A stretch of DNA of 64,000 nt. Origin: Trueperaceae bacterium. GTDB lineage: Bacteria; Deinococcota; Deinococci; Deinococcales; Trueperaceae. The translations under genes were made by a program, and so were the position numbers. Under the pieces are notes generated by a model. That model made no database searches. It was given only the letters and a program-made list of their open reading frames with translations, and was not told the DNA's origin. Numbering within the stretch: position 1 is the first letter of the stretch; each line of letters begins with the position of its first letter. The stretch lies in the NCBI GenBank assembly GCA_020354625.1, contig CP070651.1:804680-868679 (forward strand), read 5' to 3'. Of this stretch, positions 9,310 through 18,107 are shown in pieces.

Positions 9310-9768
9310 TTAGTGGGGTAATTTCGGGCGTACTGTGCCGTAGACCCAGGCACCTAGTAGCGCACTGACGAGTACCACGATAAAGCCGCTAAAACCACTG
9401 CCGATGAGAGCGTAGATAGGACCTGGGCAGGCTCCGGTAAGTGCCCAGCCTAAACCGAAAACGGTGCCACCCAGGACGGTCCTGGGCAAAGACCGGTCTT
9501 TAGGTCGTAGCGAGAGCTCCTGGCCTTCGAGGCTCTTGACCCGGAGGCGTTTGAGGATCAAGAGGGATAAGGCGCCGACCAGAACAGCTGAACCGATGAT
9601 CCCATACATGTGAAAAGACTGGAACCGAAACATCTCTTGGATGCGGTACCACGATATGATTTCGGATCTGATCGCAACAAAGCCGAACAGTGTACCCGCT
9701 AGTAGGTACTTGAGGTTGGCTGCCAAGAAGCTCGGTGTCGTGTGGGGGAGGGGTTGAGACTGGTCCAT
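9310..9768 (-). CDS. YeeE/YedE family sulfur transporter, second half
   Basis: This 152-residue integral membrane protein has four predicted helices. The family motif TGACPGPIYALIGSG sits near residue 112, with the Cys that in structurally studied YeeE relays thiosulfate. It corresponds to the C-terminal half of full-length YeeE/YedE proteins (DUF395). It lies 7 nt downstream of the gene for the other half, so the two probably form one transporter for thiosulfate or another sulfur compound, with one half per subunit. Split two-gene versions are common in bacteria. No rhodanese, TusA or CstR gene is nearby to refine the substrate. Confidence 0.85.
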   Translation of the reverse strand: MDQSQPLPHTTPSFLAANLKYLLAGTLFGFVAIRSEIISWYRIQEMFRFQSFHMYGIIGSAVLVGALSLLILKRLRVKSLEGQELSLRPKDRSLPRTVLGGTVFGLGWALTGACPGPIYALIGSGFSGFIVVLVSALLGAWVYGTVRPKLPH

Positions 9769-9775
9769 GGTTTCC

Positions 9776-10345
9776 TTAGAGCGAAAGAATTAGCGGGAGC
9801 AAGAAGTGGGTGCTGATGAGACCACCGACGAAGAAACCGATAACGGCGATCAGCGAGGGGAGTTGCAAGCTGGCCAGGCCTGTGATGGCGTGGCCGGAGG
9901 TGCAGCCGTCGGCATAGCGTGTTCCAAAGCCGATGAGGAACCCACCGCAGACCATGAGGAGAAATCCCTGGAGCGTGAAGAGATTGGCAAATGTAAATAG
10001 AGACGTGGGCACCAGTTTCCCATCGGTTTCAACACCGATCGCGGCCAAGTCGCTCTGTGTGGCAGCAGCCACTTGGAGGGGTTCGGGATTGGCAAAGAGC
10101 ACGCCTGCGACGAAGCCTCCGAGGACGATTCCCAGCACGAATAGGAGATTCCAACCTCCTACTTTACGCCAGTCGTAGTCGAAGTAGGGTTTCTTATCGC
10201 CTGTCATGGAGCAGATATGTTGCAGGCTGGAGGAAATGCCAAAGCTCTTGTTCCCGAGCAGGAGCAAGAGGGGGACGGTGAGCCCGATAAGCGGCCCGGC
10301 AACGTACCAGGGCCAAGGTTCGCTCAGAAATGAAAAAATACCCAT
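9776..10345 (-). CDS. YeeE/YedE family sulfur transporter, first half
   Basis: The product is a 189-residue membrane protein with about five helices. The conserved motif [14 protein letters not shown] near residue 147 contains the sulfur-relay Cys of the YeeE/YedE family. It is the partner of the following 152-residue protein, and the pair should import thiosulfate or a similar sulfur species across the inner membrane. The gene starts about 110 nt from the divergent small-protein operon, and the intergenic space presumably carries promoters for both. The start ATG is preceded by a weak ribosome site. Family identity is clear; the substrate is inferred. Confidence 0.87.
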   Translation of the reverse strand: MGIFSFLSEPWPWYVAGPLIGLTVPLLLLLGNKSFGISSSLQHICSMTGDKKPYFDYDWRKVGGWNLLFVLGIVLGGFVAGVLFANPEPLQVAAATQSDLAAIGVETDGKLVPTSLFTFANLFTLQGFLLMVCGGFLIGFGTRYADGCTSGHAITGLASLQLPSLIAVIGFFVGGLISTHFLLPLILSL

Positions 10346-10456
10346 AGGGGGTATCTTCGCATCTATTCAAGCAGGCGTCAAGAGGGGATGAGACACCTCG
10401 GGAATCGGCCACCTACCCGACCATGCTTGTTGCGATAAGCTGCTACCCTAGTAGCT

Positions 10457-10579
10457 ATGTACCGTGAGGGCATCACCATGAAAAGCCGTTCAGCCGATCT
10501 AATGGGCGCGCTCGAGCAAACTGCGACCGGATCGAAGCCGGCTTACAAAGACGCCCGCTTACAGAGGCGTGAAGTATGA
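10457..10579 (+). CDS. 40-residue small protein, first gene of micro-operon
   Basis: An ATG at 10457 opens a 40-codon frame ending in TGA at 10577-10579, and this TGA overlaps the next ATG in an ATGA arrangement. A TACCCT -10-like box ends 7 nt before the ATG. A second in-frame ATG at 10478 has its own GAGGG ribosome site, giving a 33-residue alternative starting MKSRSADLMGALEQTA. The peptide is polar and basic at its end (KDARLQRREV), with no membrane segment. I do not recognise it. It might be a real small protein or a leader peptide that couples translation to the following gene. The overlap is the main evidence for it. Confidence 0.45.
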   Translation: MYREGITMKSRSADLMGALEQTATGSKPAYKDARLQRREV

Positions 10580-10908
10580 ATCATGCTTCCCTGTTGGCGC
10601 TACTTGCGGCGACGGCTTTTTTGATGCCTCTTTTGACGCAGATGGCCGAGTCCGTGGGTATCTCCCGTGGTGTCAGCATGCTTTTGACGGTCGGTGCTGC
10701 GGGTCTCATCGGTATCTGGTTGTTGGCCAGGCACCGCCGAGGTTCTCCCGATACCTCTCTTACCAAGGAACTGGGAGAGGGCGTGGAATCGCCCGATCTA
10801 CCGACGTGCGATGGGGAGGGGGAATCGCTTCTCGAGCAAAACCGTCGGCTCGGGCCAGGCTTTCTGGTGGCGACACCCTCGGAGGAGGAGGGAAATGCGC
10901 GCATATAG
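10576..10908 (+). CDS. Small membrane protein with two helices
   Basis: The 110-residue product has two predicted membrane segments, ALLAATAFLMPLLTQMA (about 5-23) and VSMLLTVGAAGLIGIWLLA (about 32-51). A polar, acidic C-terminal tail of about 55 residues follows and is probably cytoplasmic. No family is recognised. The ATG overlaps the stop of the upstream 40-codon frame, and the 3' end overlaps the start of the AF2212-like gene by 14 nt. The three genes therefore look translationally coupled. Function is unknown. Confidence 0.55.
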   Translation: MNHASLLALLAATAFLMPLLTQMAESVGISRGVSMLLTVGAAGLIGIWLLARHRRGSPDTSLTKELGEGVESPDLPTCDGEGESLLEQNRRLGPGFLVATPSEEEGNARI

Positions 10909-11089
10909 AGGTGTGGTCAGAGGTGGGCAAGTAGTTCTCGGCGAAGGCGTCAGGCTCCCAGAGGGTGCTGTCGTAACGGTCACCATAGGTGAAGCCGAGT
11001 ATCTGCGCGCCACCCTCCGTTCTGCTCTCAGGCGCAATATCAAGCGCCGCAGTCGGCCTAGAGTCTGGACCCCTAGCTTTCCAGGTTGA
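10895..11089 (+). CDS. AF2212-like (DUF104) antitoxin-type small protein
   Basis: The ATG at 10895 follows a very strong ribosome site (GGAGGAGGAGGG). It gives a 64-residue protein starting MRAYRGVVRGGQVVLGEGVR, then LPEGAVVTVTI. This 'ngvi.Pl..v.LpeG..V.v.I' pattern is that of the AF2212-like/DUF104 beta-barrel fold found in VapB-type antitoxins. The C-terminal 30 residues are very basic (LRRNIKRRSRPRV). No PIN-domain or other toxin gene is adjacent; the next gene is rsmI, 16 nt on. It may be an orphan antitoxin, a small DNA-binding protein, or the partner of the upstream membrane protein. The family match is by short motif and moderate. Confidence 0.6.
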   Translation: MRAYRGVVRGGQVVLGEGVRLPEGAVVTVTIGEAEYLRATLRSALRRNIKRRSRPRVWTPSFPG

Positions 11090-11105
11090 AGGCCTCTCTC
11101 TTTGC

Positions 11106-11927
11106 GTGGATTGCCTGACGCTGGTTCCGACCCCCATCGGGAATCTGGGCGATATCACCTTGCGTGCCCTCGAAGTGCTTCGGCGGGTAGATGTGGTCGC
11201 TGCCGAGGATACGCGCCGTACCCGAAAATTGCTCGATCACTTCGATATTGAAAAACCTCTGGTACGCCTCGATGCACATACGATTCGTGAGAGGGGGATC
11301 GGTGTCCTTGAGCAGTATTCTCGAGTCGCTTTTGTTAGCGACGCGGGTACGCCTGGTATATCTGATCCGGGAGCCGAGCTGGTGAGCCTCGCTCTCGAAC
11401 GGAGTGTTTCGGTGGAAGTGCTGCCTGGCGCGACCGCGTTCGTACCGGCGCTGATCCTGTCTGGTCTCAGAACCGATCGGTTTCGGTTCGAAGGGTTTTT
11501 GCCCCGTAAGGGGAGCTCGCGGCGCAAGCGTCTTGAAGATATCGCTCGAAGCGAAGTGACGACGCTTCTATACGAGTCGCCATCGCGAGTGGTTTCCACC
11601 CTGTTCGAGTTGAAGGAGCTCTGCGGGTCAGAGCGACGAGCGAGTATCAGTCGGGAGCTCACCAAACGATTCGAAACGACCTATCGCGGGACCCTAGAAG
11701 GTCTTTGTGACCGCTTTGATCACGAGGTTCTGAAAGGTGAGGTGGTGATCGCCATCGGACCTGCAGACCCACCCCCTGACATCGATTTTCGGTCCAAAGC
11801 GAGGGAGCTTGCTGCAAGAGGTGTGACCGGCCGCAGACTCCGCACGGCACTTATGGAACTAGGGGCTCCTCGTAACACGGCCTATGAGCTCTCCTTACGT
11901 TTTGATCGAGATATCGAGAAGGCATAG
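11106..11927 (+). CDS. rsmI: 16S rRNA 2'-O-ribose methyltransferase RsmI
   Basis: RsmI methylates the 2'-O of C1402 in 16S rRNA using S-adenosylmethionine. The frame is open further upstream, but family members begin just before LVPTPIGNLGDITLRA. The GTG at 11106 (GVDCLTLVPTP context) gives 273 residues, close to the normal length. Motifs are EDTRRTRKLLDHF near residue 35, VSDAGTPGISDPG near 80, and FEGFLPRKGSSRRKRL near 125. The C-terminal helix pair (ARELAARGVTGRRLRTAL) is also typical. The gene lies directly after the AF2212-like gene and 85 nt before mfd. The ribosome site for the GTG is weak (GAAGG 13 nt away), so the start is the uncertain part. Confidence 0.9.
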   Translation: MDCLTLVPTPIGNLGDITLRALEVLRRVDVVAAEDTRRTRKLLDHFDIEKPLVRLDAHTIRERGIGVLEQYSRVAFVSDAGTPGISDPGAELVSLALERSVSVEVLPGATAFVPALILSGLRTDRFRFEGFLPRKGSSRRKRLEDIARSEVTTLLYESPSRVVSTLFELKELCGSERRASISRELTKRFETTYRGTLEGLCDRFDHEVLKGEVVIAIGPADPPPDIDFRSKARELAARGVTGRRLRTALMELGAPRNTAYELSLRFDRDIEKA

Positions 11928-12012
11928 TGTGTAAGCCAAAACCCCCTACTGCCATGCGCACAGAGTATGATAGTACGCTCCCAGTTTTCGACTCTACCCC
12001 ACCAAAAGACTG

Positions 12013-15000
12013 ATGCCGCAACTTACTGAAAAAGAGATCGCAGAACCGCAACGCATCCTCGGCCTCCCGGCCGTTGCTAGAGCCCGGCTCTTTGCCCTTC
12101 ACGGAGGATCGGCCATCTTGATCACCACGCCGGACCGGCTCGAGCTCTTTGAGGACGTTGCTGTCTTCGGTGTAAAACCGACCTTCGATCCCTCCTTGTC
12201 CGATTGGTTCGAGAGGAGCGAAAAGGTCGTTATCACCGTGAACCAGGCTGTTCAGGCATTTCCGGCAGATCCAGATGCCTTCACCTTATCCTTCGAACAT
12301 GGGCGTGCCTACAGTCGCGATTCGCTGTTGGAGACGCTGATCGCTTTCGGCTATCTTCGTGACGAAATGCCGGGTGTTGTGGTTCGTGGTGATACCCTTA
12401 CCCTCTATCTGAGTGCTGATGATGAGACCGATGTCGTGCGGCTCGAGTTTTTTGGCGACGAGCTCGACGGCATAGAGCGTAGAGGCCACTCGGTCGATCG
12501 CTATCTGGTCACCCCACTCGCTCACGCGGAGTTGGACCGAGCCGACTGGAGCACGAAGTTGCTTCAGCATCTCCCGGGACCGGTGTTCTTGGATGCCGCT
12601 GAGCTTTTTGCAGGTCAGTTCGGAAACGAGACGGAGCTCGCCTGGCTGTGGCAGTATTTACGGGGCCGAGAGGTGATCTCGTTTGGGCGTGATCAGCTCG
12701 AGCTCCCCTCTCGAGAGGTACCGCTGCGCTCGCTCGGGTACTACCGGGGTCAACTCTCCGAGTTTGTAAACGATGTGGAAAGATGGCTTCGTGATGAATT
12801 CAGCGTTACGGTGTTGTTGAGATTTGAACGTACCGGACGCTACTTGCAAGAAAAGGTGGTCAGTCACTTCGAGACCCAGTGGCTGAATCGCGTTCAGCCC
12901 CATCCCGGTAAGCTCGGATTTGTGCTCGCACCGCGTGCGATCGGCGGATATTCCGACGCTGAGCGCAAAGAGGTGGTCGTTACAGAAGAGCTGCTCTACG
13001 GGCATCAAGGTGGACGGAAGCTGAAGAGGCTCCCTGGGAAGCGTATACATGACGCTGTCCAACTTTCGGTTGGGGATTACCTCATCCATCCCGATCATGG
13101 TGTGGGCCAGTTTTTGGGCCTCGAGCCGAGGCAGGTGGTCGGTGTCACGCGCGACTACCTCATTTTGCAGTACGCGGCCGAAGGGAAACTCTACCTCCCC
13201 GTCGAGCAGTTGCCTCTGCTTCGTCGCCATCCGGGCACCACGGATACCCCGCCAAGGTTGTCGACTCTCGGCACAAACGAATGGGCTCGAGCGCGTGAAA
13301 AAGCGCGTGTGAGTGCACAAGAACTCGCTGCGGAACTGATCAAGACCTATGCAAAGCGGCAGGTGAGCAAGGGGATCGCCCTGCCCCCCGTCCCTGATTG
13401 GGATCATCTGATCGAGGATACCTGCCCCTTCTCGTTGACACCTGACCAGCAGAGCGCCGTCGAGTCGGTGTTCGCCGACATGGAAAAGACGGTACCGATG
13501 GACAGGCTGATTTCGGGAGATGTCGGTTTCGGTAAGACCGAGGTGGCTATAAGGGCAGCACATCGCGTCATCGGAAATGGTAAGCAGGTGGCCGTTTTGG
13601 TCCCCACCACGATCTTGGCTAGGCAGCACCTCGAGACCTTTACCGAACGATTCTCCAAGTTACCGGTAGAGGTTTGCATGTTGTCGCGTTTTACCAGCGA
13701 CCGCCAATCGAGAGAGATCGTCACAGGGTTGCGGGAGGGCACGGTCGACGTCGTGATCGGCACACACCGACTCCTCAACGAAGCCGTGAGCTACAAGGAT
13801 TTGGGTCTTCTCATCATCGACGAAGAGCACCGCTTTGGAGTGGCACAAAAAGATCGACTCAAGGCTATCAAAGCCGACATCGATGTGCTTTCGCTCTCGG
13901 CAACCCCTATCCCGAGAACCCTATACATGAGCCTTGTGGGCCTTAGGGACGTATCCCAGATCCTCACTCCACCGGAAGGGCGGAAGCCGATACAGACGGT
14001 ATTGCAGCCATACGATCCTCTCGTGGTTCGCGAGGCCGTCATGTATGAACTCGAACGAAACGGGAAGGTCTTTTTTGTCCACAACCGTATCGGTGGCCTG
14101 ACCGAGCGGGCCCGAAGGTTGCAGCAGCTGGTTCCTGAGGCACGGATTGCAGTGGCTCATGGTCAGATGGAGCCTGACGACCTAGAAGCGATCATGCTCG
14201 ATTTTGAGGATGGGGCATTCGATGTGTTGGTGAGCACGACGATCGTGGAAGCAGGCCTCGACATCGCTGGGGCGAACACGCTCGTGATCGAGCGCCCCGA
14301 TCAGCTCGGTCTGGCTCAGCTCTACCAGCTTCGCGGCCGTGTGGGACGCCGTCAGACCGAGGCCTGGGCTTACTTCCTTTATCCCGGGCAACTCACTGAG
14401 CAGGCACAGCGACGACTCTATGCCATAGCCGAGCTGAACGATTTGGGGAGCGGTCATCTCCTGGCTGAGAAAGATATGGAGATTCGCGGTGTCGGTAATC
14501 TACTGGGCCCTGAACAGCATGGGCATATCAGCGCAGTCTCTTTGGAAGTCTATACCGAGATGTTGGCCGAAGAGATCGCCCGTCTCAAAGGGGAACAGCG
14601 CCGCCAAGAGCGGCCGAGTGTGGCGATCGACCTCAATCTTGATGCGCGTTTGCCTCCGAGCTATCTTCAAGACGACGAGTTGCGTATCGAGCTCTATGGG
14701 CGTCTGTCTGAAACGGCGAGTCTTGCCGAGGTGGGACGTATCGCGCGTGAGATGCGTGAGGCACACGGAACCTTGCCACACGAAGCCCGTATCTTTATCG
14801 ATCTGGTCAAGTTGCGGTTGCTCGCCGGGGATAAGGGTGTGGTCAGCATCAAAGAGCACATGACCGATGTTCAGATCAGTTTTGAAATGGAAGAGGTCGA
14901 TTATGATGCCAGAGGTGTTCGAACCTTACCTTACGGAGTCGAACCGACCCGTTATCCTCCCGGCTTCAGCATCAAAAAACGCGGTCTGAAGATGGATGAG

Positions 15001-15042
15001 CTGGTGACGGCGATCAGCAAGGTACTCTACCTCTGTGGATGA
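12013..15042 (+). CDS. mfd: Transcription-repair coupling factor Mfd
   Basis: Mfd removes RNA polymerase stalled at DNA lesions and recruits UvrA. The 1009-residue protein has a UvrB-like N-terminal module (about 1-330), the RNA-polymerase interaction domain starting GDYLIHPDHGVGQFLGL near 357, and an SF2 translocase. Walker A is SGDVGFGKTEVA near 497, DEEHRFGV near 604, SATPIPRT near 633, and the arginine finger region QLRGRVGRRQTEAWAY near 780. The C-terminal D7 domain follows. It is about 140 residues shorter than the E. coli protein, and the loss lies before the polymerase-binding domain (which starts near 479 in E. coli). A strong hairpin follows the stop. Identity is secure. Confidence 0.97.
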   Translation: MPQLTEKEIAEPQRILGLPAVARARLFALHGGSAILITTPDRLELFEDVAVFGVKPTFDPSLSDWFERSEKVVITVNQAVQAFPADPDAFTLSFEHGRAYSRDSLLETLIAFGYLRDEMPGVVVRGDTLTLYLSADDETDVVRLEFFGDELDGIERRGHSVDRYLVTPLAHAELDRADWSTKLLQHLPGPVFLDAAELFAGQFGNETELAWLWQYLRGREVISFGRDQLELPSREVPLRSLGYYRGQLSEFVNDVERWLRDEFSVTVLLRFERTGRYLQEKVVSHFETQWLNRVQPHPGKLGFVLAPRAIGGYSDAERKEVVVTEELLYGHQGGRKLKRLPGKRIHDAVQLSVGDYLIHPDHGVGQFLGLEPRQVVGVTRDYLILQYAAEGKLYLPVEQLPLLRRHPGTTDTPPRLSTLGTNEWARAREKARVSAQELAAELIKTYAKRQVSKGIALPPVPDWDHLIEDTCPFSLTPDQQSAVESVFADMEKTVPMDRLISGDVGFGKTEVAIRAAHRVIGNGKQVAVLVPTTILARQHLETFTERFSKLPVEVCMLSRFTSDRQSREIVTGLREGTVDVVIGTHRLLNEAVSYKDLGLLIIDEEHRFGVAQKDRLKAIKADIDVLSLSATPIPRTLYMSLVGLRDVSQILTPPEGRKPIQTVLQPYDPLVVREAVMYELERNGKVFFVHNRIGGLTERARRLQQLVPEARIAVAHGQMEPDDLEAIMLDFEDGAFDVLVSTTIVEAGLDIAGANTLVIERPDQLGLAQLYQLRGRVGRRQTEAWAYFLYPGQLTEQAQRRLYAIAELNDLGSGHLLAEKDMEIRGVGNLLGPEQHGHISAVSLEVYTEMLAEEIARLKGEQRRQERPSVAIDLNLDARLPPSYLQDDELRIELYGRLSETASLAEVGRIAREMREAHGTLPHEARIFIDLVKLRLLAGDKGVVSIKEHMTDVQISFEMEEVDYDARGVRTLPYGVEPTRYPPGFSIKKRGLKMDELVTAISKVLYLCG

Positions 15043-15052
15043 GCGTACATAG

Positions 15053-15085
15053 GACTGTGCCCGGGCTAGAAGCCCGGGCACAGTC
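15053..15085. terminator. Bidirectional hairpin between mfd and the convergent barrel gene
   Basis: A perfect 15-bp stem (GACTGTGCCCGGGCT pairing with AGCCCGGGCACAGTC) encloses a 3-nt loop. It sits 10 nt after the mfd stop and 19 nt from the stop of the convergent gene. There is no T-run on either side. Its position between two convergent genes and its strength argue for a terminator serving both. Confidence 0.7.
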
Positions 15086-15104
15086 GAAAGCGTCTGTTGG
15101 AAGA

Positions 15105-15584
15105 CTACTGCAGTTCGAAATTGACACCAACGCGAGCTACCGGTACAAGAATGTTATCGCCAGGTGCTGTGATCGTGAAGCCAGGTCCGACCTCGGCAAA
15201 GAGGCTGAGACCCGACATGCCCGATACGTCGAGCGGGTATGTCCCACCTATGAAGGCGTTAAGCAACGCGACTTGATCGGTGCCAAAAGTGAAAGTTGCG
15301 CCGGCACCAGCATAGACATCGACATCGATGCCGAGATCGAAATCGAGACCGTAGAGGACATCAGCGCCCACACCGAAGCCGCTCGAATCACCACCACCGT
15401 AGTCAGAAAGAGCGAAGACGACGTTGGCACGAACGTCTAGGCCCGCAGCGAGATCGGCGATGCTGACGTGAGCTGCTGCGTAGGGGAAGCCCGCGCTTGC
15501 CCCCAGCGTAATATCCCCTTGAGCCCAGGTGCTGCCGAGCCCCAGCGCTACTACCGAAACGAGTATGACCAGCACTTTCCTCAT
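15105..15584 (-). CDS. Putative outer-membrane beta-barrel protein
   Basis: The ATG at 15584 follows GGAGGG at ideal distance and gives a 159-residue protein. Residues 1-21 form a signal peptide (MRKVLVILVSVVALGLGSTWA, then Q). The mature part alternates polar and hydrophobic residues with many Gly, Asp and aromatic residues, and ends in VARVGVNFELQ. This pattern fits an eight-strand outer-membrane barrel, though the last residue is Gln rather than the usual Phe. An in-frame ATG at 15599 is possible but less well placed. The gene stands alone between the mfd hairpin and the GIY-YIG gene. Function is unknown; it implies a diderm envelope. Confidence 0.65.
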   Translation of the reverse strand: MRKVLVILVSVVALGLGSTWAQGDITLGASAGFPYAAAHVSIADLAAGLDVRANVVFALSDYGGGDSSGFGVGADVLYGLDFDLGIDVDVYAGAGATFTFGTDQVALLNAFIGGTYPLDVSGMSGLSLFAEVGPGFTITAPGDNILVPVARVGVNFELQ

Positions 15585-15769
15585 ATTGTCCCTCCACATA
15601 GGTTTGGGAATCTTTAGCCTCCCTCTTACCCGAGGGTCGTTATAACATGCGATCAGAACGCCAACAAGTAGCTTTGTTCACATGAGAACCAGGAGTGTCG
15701 CTCTTTCACAACCGTCTATAGCGCTCCACGTAACACCGTGATTACACCCTGAAGTATACCCCATCCCAT

Positions 15770-16120
15770 TCACTTTTGGCGACTCCGTTCCCGGTATCGC
15801 TTCTTGCCATCACGCTCCCTCGAGATCGTCTTGTTACAAGGGGGCAGATCGCCGTGACGAGACAGATAACGCCTAAGATGTACTTCCTCCTCAGCTTGTG
15901 GGATCCGGCTGAAAATATACCGCCAGTAGGTTGCTCGTGCTTGCAAGCAGGTGTGCCTAATGAGGTGCTGCCGGATTCGGTTGGGTACATCCTTTGCCGA
16001 TTGACCGATATAGAGTAGGGCCTTCTGTGCGTCCGCTAGTTCATATACGCCGGGCATGGCATCTCGACCGCGCTTCGGGGGTAGGTCACGGAGCAGGCGC
16101 CAGCGCGCTGCGAGGGGCAC
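15770..16120 (-). CDS. GIY-YIG-fold protein coupled to era
   Basis: The 116-residue product begins at a GTG whose G is also the last base of the era TAG (TAGTG), so translation is probably coupled. Residues 24-55 read PGVYELAD, then LLYIGQSAKD and RIRQHL: this is the GVY...YIG core of the GIY-YIG nuclease fold with its conserved Arg. The tail is rich in Arg and Lys (KKRYRERSRQK), as if binding nucleic acid. The usual glutamate could be one of the EEE residues in AEEEVHLRRYL. GIY-YIG enzymes cut DNA or RNA; whether this small one is active is unknown. Link to Era, an rRNA-maturation GTPase, hints at an RNA role (inference). Confidence 0.65.
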   Translation of the reverse strand: MPLAARWRLLRDLPPKRGRDAMPGVYELADAQKALLYIGQSAKDVPNRIRQHLIRHTCLQARATYWRYIFSRIPQAEEEVHLRRYLSRHGDLPPCNKTISRERDGKKRYRERSRQK

Positions 16121-17049
16121 TACCCCGCGTATCCGAGCTCCCGCAAGGCTTCGGAATCCTCGCGCCAGTTCCGATGAACAACCACGTCGAGCTCGAGAAA
16201 GATCTGTCTGTTGACAAAGATCTCCAGCTGCTTCCTGGCCGTCTTACCGATCTCTTTGATCATGCGTCCACCCTTGCCGATGACCATCCGGCGGTGGTTG
16301 ACCCGCTCGACCCAGATTTCGGCGAAGATGTAGATCGGCTGGTCATCATGTTCGGGATCTCGCCATTCGAGCACCTTGACCGCCACCGAATAGGGCAATT
16401 CCTCGCGGAGGTGGATCATGGCGCTCTCTCGGATGAGTTCCGAAGCCCAGTTTTCTCGTGATTGGTCGCTGCGGATGTCGCTGGGGAAGTAAAGGGGTCC
16501 TTCAGGCAGAAGCGCGAGAAGTTCAGAGCGCAACGCAAACACCTCTTCGGGATCGTTCAGAGCGCTCAAGATACGGATCTGTTCTATACCCGGATGAAGA
16601 TCGCGGTAGAGGCGTAGAGCTTCTTGGGGATACTTTGCGACGTCGACTTTGTTGCCGACCAGGAAGACAGGAACACTCGGCTCAAGACTTCTTACCAGGC
16701 TCGCAACCTCTCGATCTTCTTCGCTGGGTGGACGTCTCAGGTCCACAACCCACAACACGGCCTCGACGTCGACCAGAGCTCCCCGGATCTCCCGGTTCAT
16801 AAAGTCGTCCAGCGCGTCCTTTGCCCTTTGCAAACCGGGCGTATCGACAAATACGAGTTGCCGATTCTCCTCGGTGTAGATCCCCCGAACTCCTCTACGT
16901 GTCGTCTGGGGTTTCGGTGTGATCGGGGCTACTTTGATGCCTAGCATGGTGTTGAGGAGCGTCGATTTACCCACATTCGGTTTGCCTAAGATCGCCACAA
17001 ACCCAGATCGGGTCGGCTCGCTGGGTCGATCTGTATCTTGTTCCGACAT
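16120..17049 (-). CDS. era: GTPase Era, 30S ribosomal subunit maturation
   Basis: Era binds the 3' end of 16S rRNA and helps 30S assembly. The ATG at 17049 has AGGGG six bases before it and gives 309 residues. The GTPase domain shows G1 GKPNVGKST near 19, the [10 protein letters not shown] effector segment, DTPGLQ near 65 and NKVD near 130. The KH domain near 230-300 contains [22 protein letters not shown] longer in-frame start at 17076 would add nine residues. Downstream, the GIY-YIG gene starts inside its stop codon. Identity is secure. Confidence 0.97.
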   Translation of the reverse strand: MSEQDTDRPSEPTRSGFVAILGKPNVGKSTLLNTMLGIKVAPITPKPQTTRRGVRGIYTEENRQLVFVDTPGLQRAKDALDDFMNREIRGALVDVEAVLWVVDLRRPPSEEDREVASLVRSLEPSVPVFLVGNKVDVAKYPQEALRLYRDLHPGIEQIRILSALNDPEEVFALRSELLALLPEGPLYFPSDIRSDQSRENWASELIRESAMIHLREELPYSVAVKVLEWRDPEHDDQPIYIFAEIWVERVNHRRMVIGKGGRMIKEIGKTARKQLEIFVNRQIFLELDVVVHRNWREDSEALRELGYAG

Positions 17050-17125
17050 CGTTTCCCCTGTCCCTGTGCCCTTCACTACTCCTACCCCAGTAGATAGATT
17101 CGCTTCAGCTAATGCTAGGGCAAAG

Positions 17126-17145
17126 AAAAAGCCCCAAACGGGGCT
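17126..17145 (-). terminator. Intrinsic terminator of the initiator tRNA gene
   Basis: On the minus strand a stem AGCCCC/GGGGCT with loop GTTT is followed at once by a run of five T. It lies 11 nt after the encoded CCA end of the tRNA and is a textbook factor-independent terminator, the only one with a clear U-tract that I see in this window. Confidence 0.85.
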
Positions 17146-17156
17146 CAGTTATAATT

Positions 17157-17233
<77 letters not shown>

Positions 17234-17297
17234 ACGACGCAAAAGTGAGTGTATCCCGTCGTGTGAGGATCTGTCAAGGCCACGTAAACATTCAACT

Positions 17298-18107
17298 CTA
17301 GAGGCCACAGAACGCTCGATAGTCGATCAGGTCGTGTTGTTGAGGTTCGTCGCCACAAATGACGCAGTCCACATTACGTTGAACGCGAATGCGCCGGATA
17401 TCGGATTCGAGGGCGTCGTAGTGCAGCAGCACACCAGCGAGAGGAGTTCCCAGTCCCAGGAGAACTTTTAGGGCTTCTACTGCCATCATGCTGCCGACCA
17501 CACCAGGCAATACGCCAAAGACGCCGGCCTCAGCACAACTCGGGACACTACCTGGCGGTGGAGGAGAGGGGAACAGGCATCGGTAACAAGGTCCACGCGC
17601 CCCCTCATGAGTCGATGTATTCCACAGGCTTACCTGGCCCTCGAATTGTGAGATCGCCCCGTATAGCAGGGGTTTTCCCTCGAGAATGCAGGCGTCATTG
17701 ACAAGGTAACGGGTTGGAAAATTGTCACTGCCATCGATGATGAGATCGAAGGCGCGTATGATCGACCGTATGTTTTGCCGGCTAAGTCGTTCGGGATAGG
17801 CGGAAACTTGTACGTTCGGATTGAGCGCTCGAATTCGCTCTGTAGCTGCGGTGGTTTTGAGCTTCCCCACATCATCCGTATGGTAGAGAACTTGACGTTG
17901 CAAATTGGTTAGATCCACTTTGTCGTCGTCTACGATACCGAGACAACCCATGCCAGCAGCGGCGAGATAGGTCAGTACTGGAGACCCGAGCCCGCCTGCG
18001 CCTACCACTAGTACACGCGCGTCGACTAGCTTGCGTTGACCCCTTGCGCCAACACCAGGAAGGATGATGTGGCGAGAATACCGGTCGAGTTCCTCTTTGC
18101 TAAACAT
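17298..18107 (-). CDS. MoeB/ThiF-family adenylyltransferase (E1-like)
   Basis: The ATG at 18107 (MFSKEELDRYSRHIILPG) gives 269 residues; a TTG six codons upstream is a weaker alternative. The enzyme adenylates the C-terminal Gly-Gly of a sulfur-carrier protein such as MoaD or ThiS. Motifs are GAGGLGSPVLTYLAAAG near 30-46, NLQRQVLYHT near 68, and two zinc-binding Cys pairs, CYRC near 170 and CVIC near 252. No rhodanese domain is fused. A MoaD gene ending in Gly-Gly occurs elsewhere in this window (55283-55522) and is a plausible partner, but ThiS cannot be excluded, so no symbol is given. Confidence 0.88.
   Translation of the reverse strand: MFSKEELDRYSRHIILPGVGARGQRKLVDARVLVVGAGGLGSPVLTYLAAAGMGCLGIVDDDKVDLTNLQRQVLYHTDDVGKLKTTAATERIRALNPNVQVSAYPERLSRQNIRSIIRAFDLIIDGSDNFPTRYLVNDACILEGKPLLYGAISQFEGQVSLWNTSTHEGARGPCYRCLFPSPPPPGSVPSCAEAGVFGVLPGVVGSMMAVEALKVLLGLGTPLAGVLLHYDALESDIRRIRVQRNVDCVICGDEPQQHDLIDYRAFCGL

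Noticed and set aside
12658-13629. Minus-strand open frame of 323 codons opposite mfd
   Set aside because: It is antisense to highly conserved Mfd domains and its product is rich in unusual residues without any family pattern.
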